Below are positions 1 through 7,689 of a stretch of 25,612 bases of DNA, piece by piece. Location: positions 1 to 25,612 of the forward strand of contig JAICYG010000011.1 in assembly GCA_025934335.1 (NCBI GenBank), in the 5' to 3' direction. The position numbers were made by a program, and so were the translations under genes. The notes beneath the pieces are model-generated. The model did not search any database. It had not been told where the DNA came from and worked only from the letters and a program-made list of their open reading frames with translations. The DNA comes from Thermoleophilia bacterium (GTDB taxonomy: Bacteria; Actinomycetota; Thermoleophilia; Gaiellales; Gaiellaceae). Within the stretch, counting starts at the first letter, position 1, and every line of letters begins with the position of its first letter.

Positions 1-1125
1 CAGAGCACGTTCATGATCTCGTCGTCGGCCGCCTTGTTCGCCGTGTACAGGCCGGTGAACGCGAGCCCCTTGGCCTTCGTCTGCGCGAGCCGCACCTTCG
101 CGGCGGCGATCCACGACGACTTCTCGGTCATCGTCTTCGCCTACTCGCACGCGAGCGTCACGTGGTTCGCGCCCCTGGAAATCGCCCACGCGCTTCCGGT
201 CACCCAGTCGATCGGATTGCCGTTCCGGTCGGTGAACGGCTTCGCCGTGATCTTCACCTGCGGTGAGTTCTCCGCAAGCACGTTGTAGTACCAGTCCTCC
301 ATCGGGAACGCGCCGACCTGGTCGCGCGTGAACTCGTTCTCGCCGCCGAAGAAGTCCCACGTGTCGCGGAACGACTTGAACTTGCCCCAGCCGCCCTGCT
401 CGTTGATCAGCGAGACTGCGTACTTCAGCGCCTCGATCGCCTGCGGGTCGTCAAGATGCGCGGTCTTGCCGTCCTTGCTGACCAGGTCGACGCCGTTCGC
501 CTTGGCCCAGAGCGGGAAGAACTCGGGCAGCTTCGGGTCGAAGCCGATCCGCGTCAGCTTGCCGCCCGAGCGAGCCGTCAGCTTCCTTCTTCGTGTCCTC
601 CTTCAGCTTCGCCCAGTCGGTCGTCGAGAGGTCGGTGACGCCGGCCTTCTTCGTCACGTCGCCGTTGATGATCAGCGTGCGGTTGTCGTAGAACTCGGGC
701 ACGCCGTACCGCTTCCCGTCGAACGTCACCTCGTCGACGGCCGGCTTCCGGAACTGGCTCATGTCGATGCCGCAGACGTCGACCGACAACAGCGCGCCCT
801 TCGCGGCGTACGTGCCGACCTTCTGCCGGTCGAGGTAGATCAGGTCGGGAGTCGTTCCCGAGGCGACCGCGGTCAGGAACTGCTGGTCGTTGAAGGCGCC
901 GTTCGGGTTCTTCACCTTCGCGGGCGCGATCGCCTGCTTCGCGAGCTTCGTACGGGTGGTCGCGATCTCGTCGCCGGTGCCGAAGCCCATGATCACGAGC
1001 ATCTGACCGGCCCCCGTCGGGCCGCCGGCGGCGCTCGACGTCGTTCCCTCGCTCGACGACGAGCCGCCGCCGCAGCCGGCGGCGAGCAGGCAGAGGAGGA
1101 CGACGAGAACGACCCCGATCCTCAT
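1..1125 (-). pseudogene. Broken sugar-binding lipoprotein of an ABC importer (C-terminus off the left edge)
   Basis: This encodes an extracellular solute-binding protein (family 1 type) for a sugar ABC importer. It begins with a short lipoprotein signal: a hydrophobic stretch, then lipobox LAAGC with Cys18, then a Gly/Ser linker. The ATG at 1125 is preferred over the ATG at 1140 because GGAAGGGA lies just upstream of it. The frame is lost near 561-580: the sequence up to about EADGS reads in one frame, and the continuation beginning SGGKLTRIGFDP reads in another, consistent with one extra base. A second lesion is an in-frame TAG at 141-143, where the intact paralogue at the right edge has Trp (TGG to TAG). 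Alignable sequence continues beyond the stop to the window edge. Two separate lesions favour a pseudogene, though sequencing or assembly error is possible. It is divergent from the aldehyde dehydrogenase and separate from the large operon. Confidence 0.8.
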
Positions 1126-1174
1126 GTGCTTCCCTTCCATCGGGGGCCGATAGGCAAACGGCTACACTCGAATC
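1126..1174. promoter_or_regulatory. Short divergent intergenic region
   Basis: These 49 bp separate the divergent binding-protein pseudogene and the aldehyde dehydrogenase, so promoters for both must lie here or inside the genes. On the minus strand a purine-rich GGAAGGGA precedes the lipoprotein ATG and can act as its ribosome binding site. On the plus strand there is a TACACT hexamer but no clear Shine-Dalgarno. I see no convincing operator palindrome. Confidence 0.45.
1163..1168 (+). promoter_or_regulatory. Candidate -10 box for a leaderless aldehyde dehydrogenase transcript
   Basis: TACACT matches the TANNNT consensus and ends 6 nt before the ATG at 1175. That would put the transcription start at or next to the A of the start codon. 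There is no Shine-Dalgarno sequence before this ATG. Leaderless mRNAs of this kind are common in actinobacteria. No clear -35 box is seen, so this remains tentative. Confidence 0.4.
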
Positions 1175-2605
1175 ATGGCCAGCACGATCGAGCGTGTTGG
1201 GAGCCGCGGCCTCTTCCTCGCAGGCGAGTGGGTCGAGACAGGGGAATGGGACGAGGTGCGCTCGCCCTACTCCGGTGAGGTGGTCGGGCGCGTCGCGCGC
1301 GGCGGCGCCGAGCACGCGCGTGCAGCCGTCGACGCGGCGGAGCAGGCGCTGCGGAGCCCGCTGCCGCAGCACGAGCGCGCAGCGATCCTCGACCGTGTCG
1401 CGGGGATGATCCGCGAGCGGCACGAGGAGCTCGCGCAGATCCTCTCCGCGGAGGCCGGCAAGCCGATCAGGGCGGCGCGCGGCGAGGCGGGCCGCGCCGT
1501 CGAGACCTACGTCGCCGCGGCCGACGCCGCCCGCACGCTCACGGGCGAGACGGTGCCGATGGACGCCTCGGCTGCCGGCGAGGGGAAGCTTGCGTTCACG
1601 ATTCGCGTGCCCATCGGCATCGTCGGCGCGATCTCGCCGTTCAACTTCCCGCTCAACCTCGTCGCCCACAAGCTCGCGCCGGCGCTCGCGGCCGGCTGCC
1701 CCGTCGTGTTGAAGCCCGCGCCGGCGACGCCGCTGACTGCGCTCATGCTCGCGGAGATCACGGCCGGGGCAGGGCTCCCGTCCGGTTGGCTGAGCGTCGT
1801 GTGCGGCCCCGCGCAGGAGATCGGCGACGTGCTCGTCGAGGACGAGCGGGTCAAGGCGCTCACCTTCACCGGCTCGGGTCCCGTCGGCTGGGGCCTACGC
1901 GAGCGCGCTGCACGGAAGCGCGTCGCGCTCGAGCTCGGCAACTCGACGCCGATGATCGTCGCCGCCGACGCAGATCTCGAGCGGGCGACGGCGGCGGCCA
2001 CCACGTACGCGTTCGCGTACTCGGGCCAGACGTGCATCTCGCTGCAGCGCGTCTACGTGCACCGCAGCGTCTACGACGAGTTCGTGCGGCTGCTGCTGCC
2101 GAAGGTGGAGGCGCTCGTCGTCGGCGACCCGGCCGACGAGCGCACCGACGTCGGCCCCGTGATCGACGAGCGCAGCCGCGACCGGATCCTGGACTGGGTC
2201 GCCCGCTCGGGCGGCGACGTGCTGACAGGCGGCACGCTCACCGACGACGGCCTGATCCGACCGACGGTCGTCGCGTCACCGGCGGACGAGTCGGAGCTCG
2301 CGTGCGCCGAGGCGTTCGGGCCCGTCTGCACGGTCCAGCCGTACGACGACGTCGACGACGCGTTCCGCCGGGCGAACGCGACGCCCTACGGGCTGCACGC
2401 CGGCATCTTCACGCGCGACCTCTCGCTCGCCCTGCGCGCCGCACGCGAGCTCGAGTTCGGCGGCGTCGTCGTCAACGACGCCCCCTCTATTCGCGTCGAC
2501 CACATGCCCTACGGCGGCATCAAGGAGTCGGGCAACACGCGCGAGGGCCCGCGTTACGTGGTGCGTGAGCTCACCGAAGAGCGGATCGTCATCATCCAGC
2601 CATAG
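1175..2605 (+). CDS. NAD(P)-dependent aldehyde dehydrogenase
   Basis: This 476-residue protein has normal length for the aldehyde dehydrogenase superfamily, which oxidises an aldehyde to the acid. Visible motifs are the PFNFP segment with Asn157, the cofactor-binding KPAP segment (Lys180), FTGSGPVG (about 231-238), the general-base Glu253 in ALELGNS, and the nucleophile Cys287 in SGQTCIS. The sequence style resembles the GapN/phosphonoacetaldehyde dehydrogenase side of the superfamily, but motifs alone do not fix the substrate. It is the only plus-strand gene here, and its 3' end overlaps the end of galK by 14 nt. An aldehyde from the sugar pathway (lactaldehyde, glycolaldehyde or sulfolactaldehyde) is possible but unproven. 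Superfamily confidence is high; substrate confidence is low. Confidence 0.93.
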   Translation: MASTIERVGSRGLFLAGEWVETGEWDEVRSPYSGEVVGRVARGGAEHARAAVDAAEQALRSPLPQHERAAILDRVAGMIRERHEELAQILSAEAGKPIRAARGEAGRAVETYVAAADAARTLTGETVPMDASAAGEGKLAFTIRVPIGIVGAISPFNFPLNLVAHKLAPALAAGCPVVLKPAPATPLTALMLAEITAGAGLPSGWLSVVCGPAQEIGDVLVEDERVKALTFTGSGPVGWGLRERAARKRVALELGNSTPMIVAADADLERATAAATTYAFAYSGQTCISLQRVYVHRSVYDEFVRLLLPKVEALVVGDPADERTDVGPVIDERSRDRILDWVARSGGDVLTGGTLTDDGLIRPTVVASPADESELACAEAFGPVCTVQPYDDVDDAFRRANATPYGLHAGIFTRDLSLALRAARELEFGGVVVNDAPSIRVDHMPYGGIKESGNTREGPRYVVRELTEERIVIIQP

Positions 2606-3560
2606 GGCCGGCGCCGTCCACCGCGCGCACGACGAAGCCGCCGACTGCCACCGCGATGTCCTCACCTCTCCCGGGAGGCGCGAGGCCGACCACGCAGCCG
2701 CCGAAACCGGCGCCCGTCAGCCGCGCGCCGAGCGCACCCGCCGCCACGAGCCGCTCGACGAGCACGTCGAGCTCCCGCGTCGAGACCTCGTAGTCGTCGC
2801 GCAGGCTCGCGTGGCTCTCGAGCATCAGCTTCCCGACTGCTTCCCCGTCACCGGCGCGGAGCGCGTCGGCAGCCGCGAGGACGCGCGCGTTCTCGGTGAC
2901 GACGTGGCGCGCGCGTGGGTCGTCGGCGACCTGCTCGAGCGTCGCGTCTCGTAGCGCTCGCAGCCCGAGGCCCTTTGAGACCGCCTCGCAGTGCGCGCGC
3001 CGTTCGGCGTACGCGCTGTGCGCGAGCCTGCGCGGCAACCCGGAATCGACCACGACCACGTCGAGCTTTCCGATCGGCACCGGCGTCACCTCGAGCGTCC
3101 GGCAGTCGATCAGGAGCGCGCAGCCGGCGCGGCCGCGCACCGAGGTGAGCTGGTCCATGATCCCGCCCGGCACTCCGGTCGCCGCCGTCTCCGCTGCCTG
3201 GCACGCGCGCGCGACCTCGTCCGGCGGCGGCGCCACGTCGGCGGCGGAGCAGAACGCGTTCGCAAGCGCGACGGCGAGCGCCGAGCTCGACGAGAGGCCG
3301 CTTCCGATCGGCACCGTCGACGTCACGTCTGCATCCAGCCCGACGCGTAGGTGAAGCGCCTCGCGAACGGCTTCCGCGATCCGGTGCGAGTTGTCGTCGC
3401 CGCCGTCGAGGAAGCGCAGGCGCAGCTCCCCGTCCGTGGCGTGCCCCGTCACACGGCAGTCGCGGTCGATCGCGAGCGGGAGCACGAAGCCGTCGTTGTA
3501 GTCGGTGTGGTCGCCGATCAGGTTGACGCGACCCGGCGCGCGCACCGCGATCTCACGCAT
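2592..3560 (-). CDS. galK: Galactokinase
   Basis: This GHMP kinase phosphorylates alpha-D-galactose at C1 with ATP, the first committed step of the Leloir pathway. The galactokinase signature RVNLIGDHTDYNDG sits at residues 11-24, with Asp where many homologues have Glu. The GHMP ATP-loop VPIGSGLSSSSA is at about 83-94, the catalytic Asp136 lies in GGIMDQ, and the C-terminal motif LTGAGFGGC is present. The 322-residue length is shorter than the 380-390 typical of the family, but all three motifs are intact. The ATG overlaps the galT stop by 8 nt (ATGCGTGA), indicating translational coupling. It is the last gene of the long minus-strand operon and its end overlaps the converging aldehyde dehydrogenase. 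Confidence 0.95.
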   Translation of the reverse strand: MREIAVRAPGRVNLIGDHTDYNDGFVLPLAIDRDCRVTGHATDGELRLRFLDGGDDNSHRIAEAVREALHLRVGLDADVTSTVPIGSGLSSSSALAVALANAFCSAADVAPPPDEVARACQAAETAATGVPGGIMDQLTSVRGRAGCALLIDCRTLEVTPVPIGKLDVVVVDSGLPRRLAHSAYAERRAHCEAVSKGLGLRALRDATLEQVADDPRARHVVTENARVLAAADALRAGDGEAVGKLMLESHASLRDDYEVSTRELDVLVERLVAAGALGARLTGAGFGGCVVGLAPPGRGEDIAVAVGGFVVRAVDGAGPMAG

Positions 3561-4425
3561 CGCGCAGCGCCTCCGCGGCCTCCTCGGGCACGACCGGGTT
3601 CGTGAGCGTCCCGCTCCCGACCTCCCCGGACGCGACGTAGCGCAGCGTGTCGGCCGACCGGCGCGGCGGCGCGACGTGGGCGTGCACGTGCACGCCCGGA
3701 TGGATCCAGAACATGTACGGGAACGGCCGGTCGAAAAGCCGGTCGAGCCGGCCGAGAGCGTCGACCAGCGCCGCGGCGAGGCCGTCGCGCTCGGCGGCGG
3801 CGAGCTCCTGGAGCGATGCGACGTGCCGGTTCGGCGCGAGCAGCATCCCGTACGGCCACGCCGAGGCGTACGGCACCCAGGCGCGCCAGCCGCCGGCCTC
3901 GTGGACGACGAGCTCCGCCGCCACGTCGCGGCAGAGGGGGCAGCCCTCGCGCGCCGCGACCTCCGCCTCGCGCGCCGGCGCCGGCGGCACGAACGGGAAG
4001 GCGTAGATCTGGCCGTGTGGATGCGGAATCGTCGCGCCGGCGTCTGCGCCGCGGTTCTCGAACACGAGCACGTACTCGATCTCCGGCCGGGCGAGCAACG
4101 CGTCGCTCCGCTCCGCCCACAGGTCGACCACGAGCCGAACGTGCTCGACGCCGAGCGAGGCGAGGCTCGCGTTGTGCTCCGGCGAATAGAGGACGACCTC
4201 GGAGGCGCCACGCGCGGGAACGACCTCGCCGGCAAGCTCGACCGGCTCCCCGGGCGCGAACATCGGCCAGCGGTTCGAGAACGCCTTCACCTCGTACGGC
4301 TCCGGCGCCTCGAGGCCGCCGACGCAGAACGGGCACTCCTCCGCGGGCCGGTTCGGCCGCCCCTGGCGCGAGCCGGCAATGCCGACCCAGTCGCCGCTCA
4401 GCGGGTCGCGCCTCAGCTCGCCCAC
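3553..4425 (-). CDS. galT: Galactose-1-phosphate uridylyltransferase
   Basis: This enzyme exchanges UMP between UDP-glucose and galactose-1-phosphate and pairs with galK. The active-site HPHGQ (His135 to Gln139; His137 is the expected nucleophile) is present, as are the zinc ligands of the CPFC pair (Cys31, Cys34) and His84 in SPEH. A second CPLC pair and a C-terminal HVHAHVAPPRR segment are also visible. At 290 residues it is shorter than E. coli GalT (about 348). The start is taken as the GTG at 4425, which precedes the conserved ELRRDPLSGDWV and overlaps the upstream dehydrogenase by 13 nt. No galE is in the window, so epimerisation of UDP-galactose must be encoded elsewhere. Confidence 0.94.
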   Translation of the reverse strand: MGELRRDPLSGDWVGIAGSRQGRPNRPAEECPFCVGGLEAPEPYEVKAFSNRWPMFAPGEPVELAGEVVPARGASEVVLYSPEHNASLASLGVEHVRLVVDLWAERSDALLARPEIEYVLVFENRGADAGATIPHPHGQIYAFPFVPPAPAREAEVAAREGCPLCRDVAAELVVHEAGGWRAWVPYASAWPYGMLLAPNRHVASLQELAAAERDGLAAALVDALGRLDRLFDRPFPYMFWIHPGVHVHAHVAPPRRSADTLRYVASGEVGSGTLTNPVVPEEAAEALRDA

Positions 4426-5483
4426 GGCATCGGCTCCGGTTGCGGGAACGACGACCGCACCGCGACGCGGCCGCCTTCGCGGTTCGAGCGCTCGATCGCC
4501 TCGAGCACCTCGACGAGGTGCGCCGCGTGCTTCCCACTCGCGCGCGGGCGACGCTCCTCGCGCACGGCTGCCGCGAGGTCGACGAGCGGCCGGCTCCAGT
4601 CGACCCCCGGGTACGGTGGCCGCAGCGGCTCCACCTCGGCGTAGTCGTCGGCGTTCCCGGTTTGCGAGAGCAGGAGGCGTGAGCTCGCGTCGAGCCACGT
4701 CGGCAGCCACAGGAGGCCGTGGTCGCCCTGCAGCTCGATCCCGCGTTGATAGCCGGGCGTCGTGTAGAAGGACGCGGTCACGCGCGAGACGAGCCCGCTC
4801 TCGTGCTCGAGCAGCGCGACCGTGAAGTCGGGCGTCTCGATCGTGAACGAGGCGCCGTCGCGGTCGACGCGCTCCGCGAGCGCCATCGTCGCGTAGCCGA
4901 GCGCCGACCGGATCGGCCCGAAGATCGCGGTCAGGATCGCGAGCGGGTAGACGCCGACGTCACCCATCGCGCCGACCGAGAGGATCGAGAGCGGCGTCGG
5001 GTGCCAGTGTTCGATCCGTCCCCAGTTCGCCTCGGCGTAGGCGACGCGCACCTCGCCGATCGCGCCGTCGCGGACGAGCTTCCAGAACGTCTGCTGCGCC
5101 TCGCCGAGGAGCGTCGCAGGCGAGGCCGAGAGCAGCAGCCCGCGCTCGTTTGCGAGTGCCACGAGCTCCAGCGCATCCGCGTAGCGAAGCGCGAGCGGTT
5201 TCTCGGAGTGAACGTGCTTCCCTGCTTCGAGCGCCGCCCGGGTCACCTGGGCGTGCGCGACTGCAGCGGTCAGGTTGACGACGGCGTCGACCGCCTCGTC
5301 GGCGAGGAGCGAGGCGAGGGTCGGATGCGCGACCCCGCCGAACTCGGCCACCAGCGCGTCGGCTCGCCCGGGCAGGGCGTCAACGGCGGCGGCGACCTCC
5401 ACTCCGTCCGCGGCGGCGATCGACTTCGCGTACGGCGTGGCGATGTTGCCGCAGCCGACGATGCCGAGCTTCACGCGAGCCAT
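4413..5483 (-). CDS. Gfo/Idh/MocA-family NAD(P)-dependent dehydrogenase
   Basis: This 356-residue protein has the family's two-domain layout. An N-terminal Rossmann fold carries GIVGCGNIA (residues 7-15) and ends in the HSEKPLA motif (Glu94, Lys95, Pro96). The C-terminal alpha/beta domain includes GAMGDVGVYP, with Asp175 and a Tyr179 where many members have His. Members oxidise sugars, inositols or glycosides, and some subfamilies are NAD-dependent glycosidases (GH109, for example). It directly follows the isomerase-like gene with a 13-nt overlap. An alternative GTG start at 5474 would give a 4-nt GTGA overlap. The pairing of this dehydrogenase with a xylose-isomerase-like TIM barrel suggests both act on the same sugar intermediate. 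The substrate cannot be assigned. Confidence 0.88.
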   Translation of the reverse strand: MARVKLGIVGCGNIATPYAKSIAAADGVEVAAAVDALPGRADALVAEFGGVAHPTLASLLADEAVDAVVNLTAAVAHAQVTRAALEAGKHVHSEKPLALRYADALELVALANERGLLLSASPATLLGEAQQTFWKLVRDGAIGEVRVAYAEANWGRIEHWHPTPLSILSVGAMGDVGVYPLAILTAIFGPIRSALGYATMALAERVDRDGASFTIETPDFTVALLEHESGLVSRVTASFYTTPGYQRGIELQGDHGLLWLPTWLDASSRLLLSQTGNADDYAEVEPLRPPYPGVDWSRPLVDLAAAVREERRPRASGKHAAHLVEVLEAIERSNREGGRVAVRSSFPQPEPMPWAS

Positions 5484-6253
5484 CCCTCGAGCTGCTCACG
5501 CATCGCGCGGATGTCGCCGCTCGGGTCGTACGTCTCCGGCTCGTGCTCGACGCTGGTCGACCCCGCGTAGCCGATGCGCTGCAGCGCCCGGACGCAGCCT
5601 TCTATGTCGACGATGCCGTCGCCCCAGCGGCAGGTGTCGTGCGGCTCCCCCTCGTGCAGCACGTCCTTGAGGTGAACGTTGAGGACGCTCTCGCCGAGCT
5701 CCTCGATCGCGCGCGGCGCGTCGTAGCCCTGCGTTCCGAACCAGCCGGTGTCGACACAGACGCCCACGCGCGGTAGGCCCGCCACCTTGTCCAGCATCAC
5801 CTGAGGTGTCGGCTCGGGGTGGTTCTCGAGCGCAAACGCGAGCCCGTGCTGCTCGAGCAGCGACGGCAGCCGTTCGTCCTCGACCGGCGCGAAGCCGGAG
5901 AGAACGCCGGTCCCGAGCCGCTCCGCGATCTCGCAGGCGCGCTCGAGGTGCTCTGCGGGGGCGTACACCTGGTAGCTCGCGACGCGCAGGCCGCGCTCGC
6001 CGAGCGCCGTCACCGCCGCCCGCACATGCTCGTCCGTCGCCCACTCCGGGCTCAGATGCGCGCCCCAGACGTCGATCGCGTCGAAGCCGAGCACGCGCAC
6101 GTCGTCGAGCAGCTCGCCGAAACGGGCGGCGTATGTCTCGAGCGGACGAAACGCGTCGTTCGTCGCGCGGTCGCCATGACCCCAGCCGTGCATCTGCCAG
6201 CCCACCTCGCGCGCGACGTAGTTCGCGCTCATGAACGAGACGGTCATGCTCAT
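5471..6253 (-). CDS. Sugar phosphate isomerase/epimerase-like TIM barrel
   Basis: This 260-residue protein belongs to the xylose-isomerase-like/AP-endonuclease-2 TIM-barrel family. The expected metal ligands can be picked out: Glu143 in ENHPEP, Asp168 in CVDTGWF, His194 in VHLKD and Glu236 or Glu238 in VEHEPE. Family members isomerise or epimerise sugars or, in some clusters, cleave 3-keto-glycosides made by a partner dehydrogenase. The start at 6253 gives an ATGA overlap with the FAD oxidoreductase upstream; a second ATG lies at 6247. It overlaps the following Gfo/Idh gene by 13 nt. No signal peptide is seen, so it is probably cytoplasmic. The reaction is unknown. Confidence 0.85.
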   Translation of the reverse strand: MSMTVSFMSANYVAREVGWQMHGWGHGDRATNDAFRPLETYAARFGELLDDVRVLGFDAIDVWGAHLSPEWATDEHVRAAVTALGERGLRVASYQVYAPAEHLERACEIAERLGTGVLSGFAPVEDERLPSLLEQHGLAFALENHPEPTPQVMLDKVAGLPRVGVCVDTGWFGTQGYDAPRAIEELGESVLNVHLKDVLHEGEPHDTCRWGDGIVDIEGCVRALQRIGYAGSTSVEHEPETYDPSGDIRAMREQLEGWLA

Positions 6254-7689
6254 ACGTGCAGCACCTGTCCTTCCTGCCGCAGCACCTCCTGCACCGCGGC
6301 GACGTCGACGTCCTGGACCGCCACGCCGCGACGCGCCGCCTGCGCGGCCGCGATGCCGGCGGCGTGGCCCAGCAGCATCAGCGTCGGCTCCATCCGCACC
6401 GAGCCGAACGCGACATGCGAGGCCGAGAGGCACACCGGCACGAGCAGGTTCTCGGCGTGCTCGCGTGCGGGCGTCAGCGACCGGTACGGGATCCCGTAGG
6501 GCGGCACCGCGACCGAGAGATAGCCCTCGTTGAAGACGGCGTCCTCCCGCAGGTACTCCGGCAGGCCGCGCCATGTGCGCTCGACCTCGCGGATGTCGAT
6601 GTTGTACGAGCCGAGCGCGATCGTGTCCGCCGGCTGCGAGCCGGCGAGCAGCTCTCGTTCGACGAGCACGTGCTCGCCCACCATGCGGCGCCCCTCGCGC
6701 ACGTACAGCTGGTGCGGCCAGCCGCCGGTGTCCCGGAACTCGTCGGCGCAGAGCCCCCAGCGCGCCACCTCGGGAAAGCGCTGCGAGAGGTGCCAGAGGA
6801 AGGCCTGGGTGTAGCGCAGGTGGTGCGCGCGAACTTGCTCGCGCTCCTTGTCGGTCCCGTCGGGATAGCGCCGGTTCGACCCGTCGAGCACGTTCAGGGA
6901 GAACGGCCCGATCGAGTTCACGTCGCATTTCCCGTTCGGCAGCAGGTCGGGCACGAGCCCGAGCAGCTCGCGCGGCTCGTACGGGTGCCGCTCGAGCAGG
7001 CGGTCGAGCAGGGTGAGCTCCGCCGGGTCGTAGCCGGCGGGCTCCGTGAAGGGAATGCGGTTCTCGTCGCGATCCGTCAGGCAGACCCGGAAGCCGTACG
7101 CCTGGAGCCCGCCGTCGCCCTCGCCGAGCGCCTCGACCGGCCAGCCCTGGTCGTCGAGCACCGGCGGCACGACGTGCGGCAGGAGTGACCCGTCGTCCGC
7201 GAACGGCGAAACGCGCACGGGGAAGTTGTGCTTGCCGGGCCGCGTCGCGGGCTGGCGGCCGGCCCAGCGCTCTCCGTGCAGCGCGCGCGACTCGCGGCCG
7301 ACGCGGTGCGGCACGCCGAACCGCGGCAGCAGGTCACCTTCGTAGGTGGCCTCGACATAGACGGCCGCGTCCGGGAGCTCGGTCGTCTCGAGCCGCACGT
7401 CGACGCCGTCGAGGTGGTTTTCGAGGATCGACTCGGCCACGTGGGGCTCGGGCCCGCGCAGTGACCAGAGCGGCGCGTCGTAGCGGCCCGCGACCGCCTC
7501 GTAGAAGCGCCGCGCGAAGCCGCCGAGCACACGCGTGTCGCCGACGTCCGTCCACGAGAGGCCACCCGAGACCATGCCGCCGACGTGGCGGCCGCGCTCG
7601 ACGAGCACAGCGTTCGCGCCGCTCTCCCGCGCGCCCACCGCCGCCGCAACTCCGGCCGCGGTGGCACCGACCACGCAGACGTCAGACAT
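6250..7689 (-). CDS. FAD-dependent oxidoreductase (PF12831-like)
   Basis: This 479-residue protein has an N-terminal dinucleotide-binding fold (VVGATAAGVAAA, then VERGRHVGGMVSGGL) and a C-terminal FAD-contact segment with GHAAGIAAAQAA. This is the pattern of the FAD_oxidored family often seen beside glycan-degradation genes and sometimes misnamed xanthan lyase. The first glycine motif is relaxed (GATAAG rather than GxGxxG). Its ATG overlaps the end of the GH84 gene by 8 nt (ATGTCTGA), and its stop forms an ATGA overlap with the next gene. There is no twin-arginine or Sec signal, so it is probably cytoplasmic. It may oxidise a sugar or polyol in the pathway, but the substrate is not evident. 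Confidence 0.85.
   Translation of the reverse strand: MSDVCVVGATAAGVAAAVGARESGANAVLVERGRHVGGMVSGGLSWTDVGDTRVLGGFARRFYEAVAGRYDAPLWSLRGPEPHVAESILENHLDGVDVRLETTELPDAAVYVEATYEGDLLPRFGVPHRVGRESRALHGERWAGRQPATRPGKHNFPVRVSPFADDGSLLPHVVPPVLDDQGWPVEALGEGDGGLQAYGFRVCLTDRDENRIPFTEPAGYDPAELTLLDRLLERHPYEPRELLGLVPDLLPNGKCDVNSIGPFSLNVLDGSNRRYPDGTDKEREQVRAHHLRYTQAFLWHLSQRFPEVARWGLCADEFRDTGGWPHQLYVREGRRMVGEHVLVERELLAGSQPADTIALGSYNIDIREVERTWRGLPEYLREDAVFNEGYLSVAVPPYGIPYRSLTPAREHAENLLVPVCLSASHVAFGSVRMEPTLMLLGHAAGIAAAQAARRGVAVQDVDVAAVQEVLRQEGQVLHV

Noticed and set aside
3678..3697. A perfect 20-bp palindrome in galT
   Set aside because: It encodes the alternating His/Val stretch VHVHAHV near the C-terminus, and repeated GTG/CAC codons give self-complementarity. 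The protein motif explains it without any regulatory role. A similar short case in the sulfatase (near 12745, HVHVHG) was rejected for the same reason.
3505..4644. Long plus-strand open frames opposite galT and many other genes (also 14017-15384 and 19071-21242)
   Set aside because: In GC-rich DNA the antisense frames of real genes stay open. These are Arg/Ala/Val-rich, have no recognisable domains, and lie opposite genes with clear catalytic motifs.
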